Positions 15,662-23,995 of a DNA stretch of 46,233 bases are shown in pieces. Made by a program: the position numbers and the translations under genes. Numbering within the stretch: position 1 is the stretch's first letter; each line of letters begins with the position of its first letter. The notes beneath the pieces were generated by a model. That model was given only the letters and a program-made list of their open reading frames with translations, was not told where the DNA came from and did no database searches. The stretch lies in assembly GCF_004000785.1 (NCBI RefSeq), contig NZ_BILX01000052.1, positions 1 through 46,233 of the forward strand, read 5' to 3'. The stretch is from Paenibacillus ehimensis NBRC 15659 (lineage in GTDB: Bacteria > Bacillota > Bacilli > Paenibacillales > NBRC-103111).

Positions 15662-16063
15662 GTGAAGATTACTCCCGAGCAGCGCCGCAAAATCTTCGGG
15701 CTTATGAAGCAGTACGGTATCGAGGAGGAAAACCTGCGGTCGGTCGTCGAGCAAGTCAGCGGCGACCGCAGCATCTCCGCCCTGACGAAGGAGCAGGCGA
15801 TCAAGGTCATCGACCGGCTGTGCAAGCTCGTCGGCGAAGCGCCGAAGCCGCGCGAACACCGGGCGACGGACGCCATGCTCGGCAAAATCCGCCAGCTGGA
15901 GAAGGAGCTCGGCTGGGCAGACGAGCCCAAGCGCCTCCAGGGATTCGTCAAAAAGCTCACCGGCGTGGACCGGCTCGGCTGGCTGACGAAGCAGCAAGGC
16001 ATCAAGGTGATCGAGGCGCTGAAGAAGATGCGGGATCGCGGCTATCAGCGGGCCGCGCCTTAA
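15662..16063 (+). CDS. gemA: GemA/gp16-family regulatory protein
   Basis: 133 residues from a GTG start preceded by AAAGGAGTGA. The N-terminal KITPEQRRKIFGLMKQYGIEEENLRSVVEQVSGDRSISALTKEQAIKVIDRL is typical of the GemA/Gp16 (DUF1018) family, a hallmark of Mu-like phages, and a second copy of the same helical layout follows (GKIRQLEKELGW...LTGVDRLGWLTKQQGIKVIEALKKM). In Mu the gem product alters host gene expression and DNA supercoiling. It precedes Mor, as in Mu relatives. I infer a modulator of host transcription or topology in the early-to-late switch. Confidence 0.9.
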   Translation: MKITPEQRRKIFGLMKQYGIEEENLRSVVEQVSGDRSISALTKEQAIKVIDRLCKLVGEAPKPREHRATDAMLGKIRQLEKELGWADEPKRLQGFVKKLTGVDRLGWLTKQQGIKVIEALKKMRDRGYQRAAP

Positions 16064-16074
16064 AGGTCGGCGTC

Positions 16075-16287
16075 GTGAGCCGACGAAGCGCCTCGCGTTT
16101 CTTGGCGGCGACGTTCCTCATCTGCCCCGTCTGCCGCCACGTCTCCACCATTCAGCGGCGAAGAAGCAAGCTGAAGAAATCCGGCCACATCAAAACGCTG
16201 TGGTGCCCGTCCTGCCAGGCCGTCACCCAGCACGTCGAAGCCAAAGAATGGGAAATCGCGAGACAAAACGAGGACGATGCGATATAA
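16075..16287 (+). CDS. Small zinc-ribbon phage protein
   Basis: About 70 residues, most likely from the GTG at 16075, just after the gemA stop. It contains FLICPVCRHVSTI and KTLWCPSCQAVTQHVE, two CPxC knuckles about 30 residues apart, a zinc ribbon. The ribosome binding site is weak (AAAGGTCGG), so it may be translated by coupling to gemA. Zinc-ribbon proteins of this size in phages often bind RNA polymerase or DNA; that is a guess here. Confidence 0.7.
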   Translation: MSRRSASRFLAATFLICPVCRHVSTIQRRRSKLKKSGHIKTLWCPSCQAVTQHVEAKEWEIARQNEDDAI

Positions 16288-16307
16288 TGCCAGGAAGGAG
16301 GATGTCA

Positions 16308-16613
16308 ATGGAGTTGACCGAGGAGCTGATCGCCGAAGTCAACTGCGAGGAACTGCCTCATCCTTACAGGAAGATGGCCGAGCTGATCGGCGTGGCTGCT
16401 ACGCTAGAGCTCGCCAAGCACTTCGGCGGCACCTATGAGTATATGCCGAAGTTTGACAAGGCCATCGGCCCGGCTCGGGATCGTATCATCTGCAAGGAGT
16501 TCGACGGGACCAACTACAAAGACCTTGCCCGCAAGTATAACCTGTCGGAAACGTACATTCGCAACCTGACCCGACCGAAGGAGGAAGGCGAACAGCTGCA
16601 AATAGACTTCTAG
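16308..16613 (+). CDS. mor: Mor/C-family transcription activator
   Basis: 101 residues; the ATG at 16308 follows AAGGAGG. The pattern LPHPYRKMAELIGVAATLELAKHFGGTYEYMPKFDKAIGPARDRIICKEFDGTNYKDLARKYNLSETYIRNL is the Mor/C activator fold: an N-terminal dimerisation region and a C-terminal HTH. Mor activates the Mu middle promoter, and its relative C activates the late promoters. Only one such gene is present and it lies just before the late genes, so I infer that it is the direct late activator. Confidence 0.92.
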   Translation: MELTEELIAEVNCEELPHPYRKMAELIGVAATLELAKHFGGTYEYMPKFDKAIGPARDRIICKEFDGTNYKDLARKYNLSETYIRNLTRPKEEGEQLQIDF

Positions 16614-16651
16614 CGGTTTCCTATAAGCAGTTTGACGCTACAAAAAACTAG

Positions 16652-16683
16652 AGGGGTTTGATCGAATCCGATCAAGCCCCTTT
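16652..16683 (+). terminator. First of two hairpins ahead of the late genes
   Basis: AGGGGTTTGATCG-AATC-CGATCAAGCCCCT forms a 13-bp stem with one G-U pair and a 4-base loop, followed only by TTTG. It may be a weak terminator or part of a leader switch. Confidence 0.7.
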
Positions 16684-16688
16684 GTTAT

Positions 16689-16724
16689 GCTCACGATAGA
16701 CCAAATCTGTCGTGAGCTTTTTTT
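16689..16724 (+). terminator. Strong terminator directly before the late operon
   Basis: GCTCACGATA pairs with TGTCGTGAGC, followed by seven T. The ribosome binding site of the first late gene (AGGAGGG) begins six bases after the T run. It ends early transcription after mor, and would also lie in the leader of any late transcript begun upstream. Confidence 0.88.
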
Positions 16725-16743
16725 CGTTTAGGAGGGAATTTAC

Positions 16744-17106
16744 TTGGATCAGCTGCCAACCGGCGCACTCATCACCATCATCTCCGTCATGGGCTCCATT
16801 CTGCTGACGCTTGCCAGCATCATCGGTTATTTCCTGAAAGACATCCGCGCCAGCGTCAAAGAAAATCAGAACGCCCTGGACAAGAACCTTCAGGAGATCG
16901 AGAAGGACTTCTCGGACTTCAAGGCCGAGCTGCCGCAGAAGTACGTCCTGAAAGACGATTTCAACCGTGCTCTGAAGGAGCTGAAAGACGATCAGACGCG
17001 GGCGATCGCGGGGCTCGAACACAAAGTCGATACGCTCACCCGCGACGTGCGGGAAATGCTCCAGAGCGTGAGCAAATTGACGGGAGCAGGAGGCAAAAAC
17101 GAATGA
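16744..17106 (+). CDS. Membrane-anchored coiled-coil protein (gp25/DUF2730-like)
   Basis: 120 residues from a TTG start preceded by AGGAGGG. One N-terminal membrane helix (LITIISVMGSILLTLASIIGYFL, about 9-31) is followed by a long heptad-rich coiled coil. This layout and the position just before the wHTH and terminase-small genes match the DUF2730 protein of Mu relatives (Mu gp25 position). Its biochemical role is unknown; a lysis or virion-assembly role has been considered for such proteins. Confidence 0.78.
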   Translation: MDQLPTGALITIISVMGSILLTLASIIGYFLKDIRASVKENQNALDKNLQEIEKDFSDFKAELPQKYVLKDDFNRALKELKDDQTRAIAGLEHKVDTLTRDVREMLQSVSKLTGAGGKNE

Positions 17107-17399
17107 ACAACAAGGAAGCGAAAGAAATCCGGGGATTCATCCTGACGATCCTCAAAGTACAATATCCGAGCCCGGCCAGCGACCGGCTGATCTCATTGAC
17201 GCTGAACGACAGCCAGATGGACGGCTCTCTGCCGCAAATCCGCAGGCATCTGCACTATCTCGAAGAGAAAGGGTACGTCCGCACCGAGGAGGGCAACGAA
17301 CTCGGCATCCAGCGCACGATGGCCACCCTGACCGCCAAAGGCATCGACCTGCTGGATGGTAACATCCCGGACGATCCCGGCGTGTTGGTGATCCGCTGA
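17103..17399 (+). CDS. Winged-helix protein at the gp26 position
   Basis: 98 residues, ATGA overlap with the preceding gene. The pattern DRLISLTLNDSQMDGSLPQIRRHLHYLEEKGYVRTEEGNELGIQRTMATLTAKGIDLLDG is a winged-helix fold of the kind that binds DNA with a recognition helix and a beta wing. In Mu-like phages a protein of this type (gp26 position) precedes the small terminase. I infer a role in DNA packaging or late regulation. Confidence 0.8.
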   Translation: MNNKEAKEIRGFILTILKVQYPSPASDRLISLTLNDSQMDGSLPQIRRHLHYLEEKGYVRTEEGNELGIQRTMATLTAKGIDLLDGNIPDDPGVLVIR

Positions 17400-17941
17400 T
17401 GTCAAGCCGCCGCAAGCATAGCAAAGTGCTTCAGCTGCCGCCGGAAATCGTCGAGGCGGTCAACAAAAAACTGACGACCGGCGCAACGTACCGTGAGATC
17501 GCCGACTGGATCAACCAGATGGCCGACAAGACCGGCGTCGAGGTCAGCCACATGGCGGTGCAGCGGTACGGCAAAGACTTCCTATCGCGGCTGGAGAAGC
17601 TGCGGATCGCCCGCGAGCAGGCCAAGGCGATCATCGAAGACAGCAAAGACCGACCGGCAACGGAAATGACCGAGGCGGCGTCGAATCTGGCCGTGCAGCT
17701 CATCCAGGAAACGCTGATGGCCGCCCAGGACGAGGGCGGCGTGATCGACAAGGGTTTGATCGAGACGATGAAGGCGCTCGCCCAATTGGAGCGCAGTTCG
17801 GTCCAGCGCGAGAAGCTGAAGCTGGAGTTCCGCCAGAAAGCCGAAAAGGCCGTCAAAGCGATCGAGGAAACCGGGCGACAAAAGGGGCTTGACGCGGAGA
17901 CGCTGGCCTACATCAAAGAGCAAGTGTACGGCATCCTATGA
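17399..17941 (+). CDS. DUF3486-family small terminase (Mu gp27-like)
   Basis: 180 residues. RRKHSKVLQLPPEIVEAVNKKLTTGATYREIADWIN is an HTH typical of DUF3486 proteins, followed by long helices that would form the oligomeric ring of a small terminase subunit. It overlaps the large subunit gene by four bases. In Mu, gp27 is thought to recognise the pac region near the left end and hand DNA to gp28 for headful packaging. Confidence 0.87.
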   Translation: MSSRRKHSKVLQLPPEIVEAVNKKLTTGATYREIADWINQMADKTGVEVSHMAVQRYGKDFLSRLEKLRIAREQAKAIIEDSKDRPATEMTEAASNLAVQLIQETLMAAQDEGGVIDKGLIETMKALAQLERSSVQREKLKLEFRQKAEKAVKAIEETGRQKGLDAETLAYIKEQVYGIL

Positions 17942-19239
17942 CGCAGCCCGCGATCCAGCTCACCGAATACCAGCGCAAATGGGTCGAGGACAAGAGCCGG
18001 TTCAAAATCTCCCTGAAAGCCCGGCAGACCGGCTTTTCGTTCGCGGTTTCGCTGGAAGTCGTGCTCGACTGTCTCGATCACCGGACGACGTGGGTGCTCC
18101 TCTCACGCGGGGAACGGCAAAGCAAGGAGCTCATGGAAAAGGTCGCCACGCACACCCGCGCGATCGGCGTCGCCTGCGAGGAGCTGGAGACGACCTTCAA
18201 GATCGACGACCAGGCGATCAAGCAGCTGGAGGTCCGCTTCCCGAACGGCAGCAAGATCATCGGCCTTCCGGCCAACCCGGACACCGCGCGGGGCTTCTCC
18301 GGCAACGTCGTGCTGGACGAGTTCGCGTTCCACGCCGACAGCCGGAAAATCTGGACGGCACTCTATCCGACGATCACGCGGGGCTACAAACTGCGCGTCA
18401 TCTCGACGCCGAACGGCAAGTCAGGCAAGTTTTACGACCTGTGGATGGACAACACCGGCACCTGGTCGAAGCACTTCGTGGACATTTACATGGCGAAGGA
18501 GCAAGGGCTCGACATCGACATCGACGAGCTGCGCAAGGGTTGCGAATCGGAAGACGACTGGCTGCAAGAGTTTTGCTGCGAGTTCATCGACGAGGCCGGA
18601 TCGCTCCTCCCTTACGAACTCATCACCCCTTGCGAGACGGACGAAGCGACGTTCATGCTGCCGGAGGACTTTTCCCCGGTCGGCGATCTGACGCTCGGCG
18701 TGGACATCGGACGCAAGCGCGACCTGACCGTCATGTGGATTCTCGAATATACCGGCACGCTGTACTGGACGCGAGCGATCCACGTTCTGGAGAAACAAAA
18801 GTTCAGCGTCCAGCGCGAACAGCTGTTCACCTACCTGTCCATGCCGCGCATGCGCCGGGCCTGCATCGACGCCACCGGCATCGGCATGCAGCTCGCCGAG
18901 GAGGCGGTCGAGGCGTTCGGCAGCAAGGCCGAAGCGGTTGAATTTACCGGACCGGTCAAGCAGGAACTTGCGATCACCCAGCGCCGGGCGTTCGAGGATC
19001 GCATCGTGCGCATCCCGATCGACCGGGTGCTGCGCAACGATCTGCACTCGGTCCAGAAAATCACGACGGCAGCCGGGAACATCCGGTACGCCGCCGAACG
19101 CAGCGAGAACGGCCACGCGGACCGGTTCTGGGCGCTCGCCCTCTCGCTGCACGCTGCAATCAATAACCCGTATGTGTCGCTGGATGTGACGGTCGCCCGG
19201 CGGAGCGTTGTGCGGAGGATGATGGAGGGATACGGATGA
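17938..19239 (+). CDS. Terminase large subunit (Mu gp28-like)
   Basis: 433-residue packaging ATPase and nuclease. A non-classical Walker A (SLKARQTGFSF, 25-35), Walker B VVLDEFA (124-130) and the coupling-like VISTPNG mark the ATPase. The RNase H-like nuclease shows Asp256 (GVDIGRKRD), Asp311 (CIDATGIG) and a late HADRFWALAL motif, the three acidic positions of the family. The length is normal for the gp28 group. It translocates phage DNA into the prohead and makes the headful cut. Confidence 0.95.
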   Translation: MTQPAIQLTEYQRKWVEDKSRFKISLKARQTGFSFAVSLEVVLDCLDHRTTWVLLSRGERQSKELMEKVATHTRAIGVACEELETTFKIDDQAIKQLEVRFPNGSKIIGLPANPDTARGFSGNVVLDEFAFHADSRKIWTALYPTITRGYKLRVISTPNGKSGKFYDLWMDNTGTWSKHFVDIYMAKEQGLDIDIDELRKGCESEDDWLQEFCCEFIDEAGSLLPYELITPCETDEATFMLPEDFSPVGDLTLGVDIGRKRDLTVMWILEYTGTLYWTRAIHVLEKQKFSVQREQLFTYLSMPRMRRACIDATGIGMQLAEEAVEAFGSKAEAVEFTGPVKQELAITQRRAFEDRIVRIPIDRVLRNDLHSVQKITTAAGNIRYAAERSENGHADRFWALALSLHAAINNPYVSLDVTVARRSVVRRMMEGYG

Positions 19240-21488
19240 TTCTCGGTCCAGACGGAAGACCAATCAAAAAACCGGATACGAGCGAAATCGCCCGCGTCCT
19301 GAACACGTTCGGCGCATTCATGAAGTCGCTGCCGAACCCAGACATCATTCTGAAGAAGACCGGCAAGTCGGCGGAAATTTTCGAGGAGATGAAAACCGAC
19401 GCGCACGTGTGGGCGGAGCTTACCAAGCGCAAAAGCGGCGTACTCTCCAAAGATTGGGACGTGCTCCCCGCCTCCGACGATCGGCGCGATCTGGAGATCG
19501 CCGCCTTCGTCAAGGAGACGTTCGAGCGGCTCAACTTCGACCAGGACATGCGGCAAATGCTCGACGCCGTGTTCGCAGGTCGGAACATTCACGAACTGAT
19601 CTGGACGGAACGGGAAGGCCGCTGGACGATCGCCAACATGAAAGACCGCCCGATCGAATATTTCACCTTCGACATCGACGGGAACCTGCGCTTTTTGCGC
19701 AGTCCTGCCGACATCGAAGGCGAGCCGGTGCCGCCGGGCAAGTTCCTGGCTGTCGTCCACGAATCGGGTGACGATCACAACCCGTACGGCGTGGCGCTGG
19801 CGACGAAGTGCTTCTGGGCGTGGCAGTTCAAGAAGCACGGGTTCAAGTTCTGGGCGATCTTCATGGAAAAGTACGGCATGCCGACGGCCATCGGCAAGTA
19901 CCAGCCAGGCGCGTCGCAAGCCGATCAGGACCGGCTGCTCGATGCGCTCGTCTCCCTCGTCCAGGACGCGGCGGTCGCGATCCCGGCCAATTCCTCCGTG
20001 GAGTTCAAGGAGGCCGGAGACGCAAAGGGCGACGCGCACGAGGCGTTCCTTCGCTTCTGCAACGCGGAAATCTCGAAGGCGATCCTCGGCCAGACGCTCA
20101 CGACCGAGCTGCCGAGCGGCGGTTCGTATGCCGCCAGCAAGACACATGAAGGCGTCAAGGACGAGATCATCGAGGCGGACGCAAAAATGCTCATGAGTGC
20201 GATCAATACGGACCTGATCCCCTACCTGGTCGCCTTCAACTTCGGCGAGGTCGATTCGTATCCGTATTTCCATATCGACTTTGAACCGGAGGAAGTTCAC
20301 AAGGAATGGGTTGAACGAGACGAAAAGCTGGTCAGCATGGGCGTGCCGATCTCGGTGGATTACTTTTATGAGAAGTACAACATCCCCCGCCCCGGCAAGA
20401 ACGACGTGCTGGTGAAGAAGGCGGAAGTCGCCCCTTCCCCGCTCTTTTCGGAACAAAACGTCTCACGAAAAGCGCGAAAAACGCACGATCATGACCGCGA
20501 GCTGCACGTCGTTCAATTCACCGCCGAGGAGGATGATCAGCAGGAACGGGCCGATCAGCTTCAGCTGCTATTCGCTCGGTCCGTGGATGAAAGTCTTCTG
20601 ATCGTCCGGCGGATGTGGAATCACCTGGTCGATCAGGTGCGCCGGTGGAAAGACTTCGGCGCTGCTGATGTCGCCCGCTTGCAGCCGGATCGGGAAGCGA
20701 TCGCCGACCTGGCCGATCTCATGAACCGGACAAGCATCGTCGCCTACGCGATGGGCGAATACGCTGCGCATCTCGACTTCCTGAAGGCCGAACGCGAAGG
20801 AACCCCTTCCTTTGCGAACGATGACGACGAGCTCGCGTACAAGACGATCGCCAAGCCGGTCAAGTTTGAGGAGGCGATCCGCTACTTCTCGCAGTTGATG
20901 CCGATCAACATGGAGCAGTATCGGAAACTAAGCGACGAGCTACGCGCCAAGTATTTCACGCTGGCGGGCGTGCAAAGCCAGGATATGGTCCGGGCGATCC
21001 ACGAGGCGCTGCTCGCCTCCCTGGAACAGGGCACGACCTTCGAGGACTTCCTGAAGGCCGTGGACGAGAAGGCGGCGGCGCTCGGCATCAGCGAGCTGGA
21101 CCCGTGGCACATGGAGACGGTGTTCCGCAACCAGATTCAGACGGCTTATGAAACCGGCCAGTATGAAAAGCTCCAACAACCGGAAATGGCGGATATGTTC
21201 CCTTATTACCGCTATTCCGCTGTGCTGGATTCGGGCACGCGGGCCAGTCACCGGGCGATGAACGGTTTTGTGGCAAGCCGCGACGATCCGATCTGGAATG
21301 AATGGTGGCCGCCGAACGGACACCGCTGCCGGTGCGGCGTGATCGCCATCAACAAGTACCGCGCCGCCCGCGAGGGCATCACCCCGGCCAACTTCAGGCC
21401 GGACGTTTCACCCGATCCGGGCTGGTCCAAGCCCCCGAGCGTCTCGCTGCGGGAAGTGCCCGAATCGGTCAAAGACCGTGAGGAATAA
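19236..21488 (+). CDS. Portal (DUF935) fused to Mu F-like minor head protein
   Basis: 750 residues in one open frame. The first about 430 residues match the DUF935 portal family of Mu gp29 (KKTGKSAEIFEEMKTDAHVWAELTKRKSGVLSKDWDV; FDQDMRQMLDAVFAGRNIHELIW; YGVALATKCFWAWQFKKHGFKFWAIFMEKYGMP). From about 470 on the protein matches the SPP1 gp7/Mu F head-morphogenesis type, ending in the conserved TRASHRAMNGFVASRDDPIWNEWWPPNGHRCRCGVIAI. In Mu these are two genes. The portal ring is the DNA entry channel and connector; F-like proteins sit inside the head near it. No frameshift or internal ribosome binding site is obvious at the junction. Confidence 0.92.
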   Translation: MILGPDGRPIKKPDTSEIARVLNTFGAFMKSLPNPDIILKKTGKSAEIFEEMKTDAHVWAELTKRKSGVLSKDWDVLPASDDRRDLEIAAFVKETFERLNFDQDMRQMLDAVFAGRNIHELIWTEREGRWTIANMKDRPIEYFTFDIDGNLRFLRSPADIEGEPVPPGKFLAVVHESGDDHNPYGVALATKCFWAWQFKKHGFKFWAIFMEKYGMPTAIGKYQPGASQADQDRLLDALVSLVQDAAVAIPANSSVEFKEAGDAKGDAHEAFLRFCNAEISKAILGQTLTTELPSGGSYAASKTHEGVKDEIIEADAKMLMSAINTDLIPYLVAFNFGEVDSYPYFHIDFEPEEVHKEWVERDEKLVSMGVPISVDYFYEKYNIPRPGKNDVLVKKAEVAPSPLFSEQNVSRKARKTHDHDRELHVVQFTAEEDDQQERADQLQLLFARSVDESLLIVRRMWNHLVDQVRRWKDFGAADVARLQPDREAIADLADLMNRTSIVAYAMGEYAAHLDFLKAEREGTPSFANDDDELAYKTIAKPVKFEEAIRYFSQLMPINMEQYRKLSDELRAKYFTLAGVQSQDMVRAIHEALLASLEQGTTFEDFLKAVDEKAAALGISELDPWHMETVFRNQIQTAYETGQYEKLQQPEMADMFPYYRYSAVLDSGTRASHRAMNGFVASRDDPIWNEWWPPNGHRCRCGVIAINKYRAAREGITPANFRPDVSPDPGWSKPPSVSLREVPESVKDREE

Positions 21489-21503
21489 GGAGGAAAACAC
21501 GCG

Positions 21504-22451
21504 ATGAAATGGTACGAAGTGTTCCGCGCCGGAAAGTATGAGCCGCAAGGCGAGTTCACCGAAGACGACATTCAGCAGATCGTGGACAACTACGACCCGA
21601 ACAAATTCGAGGCGCCGATCGTCATCGGACATCCGAAGCAGGACGATCCGGCCTTCGGCTGGGTGTCCGCCTTAAAGCGCGAGGGCGACAAGCTGCTGGC
21701 GTCGTTCCGTCAGGTGGTGCCCGAATTTTCGGAGGCGGTCAACGCCGGGCGCTACAAGAAAGTGTCCGTCCGCCTGCGCAAGACGGACAACGGCTGGACG
21801 CTGCGGCACGTCGGATTCCTCGGCGCAGCCGCCCCCGCCGTGGAAGGATTGAAGCCCATCGAGTTCTCCCAGGAGGACCGTGAAGGCATACAAATCGACC
21901 TGGATTTTTCAGGTACAAACAAGGAGGCCAAGAAGATGCCGGACAACATGGACGACATCAAAAAAGAAGTGCGGGCCGAGCTCGAAAAAGAGTTCGCCGC
22001 CGAGCGCGAGAAGCTCAAAAAGCAAATGGAGGCCGAGTTCGCCGCCGAGCGCGAACGGTCCCGGAAGCAATTGGAGCGCGAGCGCGACATCCACGCCCTG
22101 ATCGACGAGCACAAGACAAAGCTCCCCCCGGCGCTGCGGACCGGCCTGGTCGAGTTCATGCAGCAGCTGCCCGACGAGGAGACGGTCGAGTTCTCGGCGG
22201 AAGGCAAAGCGGTAAAACAATCGCCGTATCAGTTCTTCAAGTCGTTTGTCAGCAATCTGCCCGACAAGGACGCGCTGTTCACCGAGTTCGCGAAGAACCG
22301 GGAGAGCGGCAGCAAGACCGCCGACTTTGCGGTCGGCCCGAACGAGCTGGTCGATGAAGATCGGCTGGAGCTCGACAAGAAAGCCCGCGACTTCGCGGAG
22401 AAAAACAAAGTGAGCTACGAAGAAGCGGTCATCGCCGTTTCTCGGGCGTAA
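21504..22451 (+). CDS. Mu I-like prohead protease with C-terminal scaffold
   Basis: 315 residues. The N-terminal 140 residues (YEVFRAGKYEPQGEFTEDDIQQIVDNYDPNKFEAPIVIGHPKQDDPAFGWV...RYKKVSVRLR...LRHVGFLGAAAPAV) match the Mu gpI protease family. The rest is a long Glu/Lys-rich coiled coil (about 150-200) and helical tail typical of scaffolds. The protease should process scaffold and itself during prohead maturation. The ribosome binding site AAGGAGG lies 9 bases before the start. The scaffold part can also be made separately from an internal start. Confidence 0.9.
   Translation: MKWYEVFRAGKYEPQGEFTEDDIQQIVDNYDPNKFEAPIVIGHPKQDDPAFGWVSALKREGDKLLASFRQVVPEFSEAVNAGRYKKVSVRLRKTDNGWTLRHVGFLGAAAPAVEGLKPIEFSQEDREGIQIDLDFSGTNKEAKKMPDNMDDIKKEVRAELEKEFAAEREKLKKQMEAEFAAERERSRKQLERERDIHALIDEHKTKLPPALRTGLVEFMQQLPDEETVEFSAEGKAVKQSPYQFFKSFVSNLPDKDALFTEFAKNRESGSKTADFAVGPNELVDEDRLELDKKARDFAEKNKVSYEEAVIAVSRA
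21936..22451 (+). CDS. Nested in-frame scaffold protein (Mu Z-like)
   Basis: Inside the protease gene an in-frame ATG (codon 145) is preceded by AAGGAGG with an 8-base spacing, as good as the site of the full gene. It would give a 171-residue protein that contains only the coiled-coil scaffold. Mu makes its Z scaffold from the I gene in this way, and lambda makes Nu3 from C. Confidence 0.8.
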   Translation: MPDNMDDIKKEVRAELEKEFAAEREKLKKQMEAEFAAERERSRKQLERERDIHALIDEHKTKLPPALRTGLVEFMQQLPDEETVEFSAEGKAVKQSPYQFFKSFVSNLPDKDALFTEFAKNRESGSKTADFAVGPNELVDEDRLELDKKARDFAEKNKVSYEEAVIAVSRA

Positions 22452-22466
22452 GGAGGGCAAGCGGCC

Positions 22467-22820
22467 ATGAACACGCAGTACAATCCCGGTCACACGATCA
22501 CCCGCATCGCGTCCGCGCCGGTCGGTGAATACCGCTTCGTCACGGCAGCCGGAGCGCAAGCCGGTGCCGGAGCCGCCGCGATCGGCGTCTCGCTGACCGC
22601 CGCAGCGGCTGCCGGTGCATCCCTGACGGTCGTCACCGGAGGCACGGCCCCGGTTATCGCCGGAGCCGCGATCAACGCCGGAGATCCCGTCACCAGCGAC
22701 GCAGAAGGCCGCGCGGTTCCGGCAGCGACAGGCAATGTCATCAACGGCGTCGCCCTGGAAGCTGCCGCGCTGGGTGAGCCGGTCGAAGTGCTGATCGGCG
22801 CACCGGCGGCCAAGGCATAA
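22467..22820 (+). CDS. DUF2190-like capsid decoration protein
   Basis: 117 residues, Ala/Gly-rich and beta-type (TITRIASAPVGEYRFVTAAGAQAGAG...INAGDPVTSDAEGRAVPAATGNVINGVALEAAALGEPVEVLIG). It matches the DUF2190 pattern of small head decoration or cement proteins, which lie between protease/scaffold and capsid genes in many phages. It probably trimerises on the outside of the mature capsid. Confidence 0.85.
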   Translation: MNTQYNPGHTITRIASAPVGEYRFVTAAGAQAGAGAAAIGVSLTAAAAAGASLTVVTGGTAPVIAGAAINAGDPVTSDAEGRAVPAATGNVINGVALEAAALGEPVEVLIGAPAAKA

Positions 22821-22841
22821 CCAACAAAAGGAGGCTAAACC

Positions 22842-23756
22842 ATGCCCGGATTAGAGAAAACGAGGATCGTGGACCCGATCCTCACGAACGTCGCCATCGG
22901 CTACAAAAACGCCGAATACATCGGAGAAAACCTGTTCCCGGTCGTGCCGGTGGACAAGGAGCAAGGCAAAATCCCGAAATGGGGCGCGGAGGCGTTCCGC
23001 ATTTACAACACCCGCCGCGCGATTCGCAGCAAGACGAACCGCATTGAGATGGACGCGACGACGGTCCCCTACTCCCTGGAGGAGGAAGCGCTCGAAGCGC
23101 CGATCGACGACCGCGAGCTGGAGGAAGCGGCGGAAGTGCTGAAGCTCGAAATGAGCCGCACCAAGATGCTGACCGACAACATCCGGCTGAAGATGGAGAA
23201 AGACCAGGCGGACGCCGCGCAAAACCCGGCGAATTATTCCGCCGATCATGTCGAAGCCCTTTCGGGCACGGACGTGTTTACCGACCCGGCCAGCAAGCCG
23301 ATCGACGTGATCGGTGACGCCCGCGCCACCGTCCGCAGCAAGATCGGCCTGTACCCGAACGTGCTGGAGATCGGCGCTTCGGTGTACGAAGTGCTGAAGA
23401 ATCACCCGCAGATCATCGACAAGATCAAGTATTCGCAGAAAGGCATCGCGACAGCGGACATCCTGGCCGAAATCTTCGACGTGAAGAAGGTCGTCGTCGG
23501 CAAAGCGGTGTACGCGGATCGCGACGGCACGATGAAGGACGTATGGGGCAACAACCTCGTCCTGGCGTATGTGCCCGAGAACTCCGCTGACCTGTGGGTG
23601 CCGAGCTACGGCTACACGATGCGCAAGAAGGGCCGTCCGCAAACGTCGAAATACCGCGACGAGACGGTCAAGTCGAACATCATCCACGTTGCCGACGTGT
23701 ACGGTGTGGAGCTCACCGCCAAGGACGCGGGCTTCCTCATCACCGGCGCGGTGTAA
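22842..23756 (+). CDS. Major capsid protein
   Basis: 304 residues directly after the decoration gene, with AAAGGAGG upstream. It begins without a signal or delta domain (MPGLEKTRIVDPILTNVAIGYKNAEYIGENLFPVVPVDKEQGKIPKW) and has an HK97-type layout: an N-arm, a long spine-like acidic helix (ALEAPIDDRELEEAAEVLKLEMSRTKML), and a beta-rich C-terminal axial domain. It is a better match to a non-Mu myophage capsid group than to Mu gpT, which suggests module exchange; that comparison is from memory. Confidence 0.88.
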   Translation: MPGLEKTRIVDPILTNVAIGYKNAEYIGENLFPVVPVDKEQGKIPKWGAEAFRIYNTRRAIRSKTNRIEMDATTVPYSLEEEALEAPIDDRELEEAAEVLKLEMSRTKMLTDNIRLKMEKDQADAAQNPANYSADHVEALSGTDVFTDPASKPIDVIGDARATVRSKIGLYPNVLEIGASVYEVLKNHPQIIDKIKYSQKGIATADILAEIFDVKKVVVGKAVYADRDGTMKDVWGNNLVLAYVPENSADLWVPSYGYTMRKKGRPQTSKYRDETVKSNIIHVADVYGVELTAKDAGFLITGAV

Positions 23757-23770
23757 GGAGGGTTGACCCG

Positions 23771-23995
23771 ATGAGTGAACAAAGCAAAGAAAAGCGAACG
23801 ACGGCGGAATATACCGTCTTGCGCCGCCTGCGGCACAACGGCGACAAGCTCGCACCTGGAATGACGGTTCAGCTGACCGAAGAGGAAGCCGACCGGCTGA
23901 TCGCCCTCGGCATCGTCAAAGCGGCGGAAAAGCCGGTCGAAAAGACGAAATCCGGCGGCAAAAAACAAGGCGCGGGCGACCCGCCGAAAGAATAG
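23771..23995 (+). CDS. Small head-module protein, unknown
   Basis: 74 residues; AAGGAGG upstream. A short domain (AEYTVLRRLRHNGDKLAPGMTVQLTEEEADRLIALGIVKAAEKP) is followed by a Lys/Gly-rich tail. Proteins of this kind between capsid and DUF1320 genes are common in Mu-like phages. They look like small head-tail joining or capsid accessory factors, but the function is not known. Confidence 0.75.
   Translation: MSEQSKEKRTTAEYTVLRRLRHNGDKLAPGMTVQLTEEEADRLIALGIVKAAEKPVEKTKSGGKKQGAGDPPKE

Noticed and set aside
14756..15997. 413-codon antisense open frame over early genes
   Set aside because: Overlaps five genes with ribosome binding sites, including gemA; no initiation signal.
18831..20456. 541-codon antisense open frame across terminase and portal
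   Set aside because: Overlaps two well-recognised genes; low-complexity composition typical of a reverse-frame shadow.
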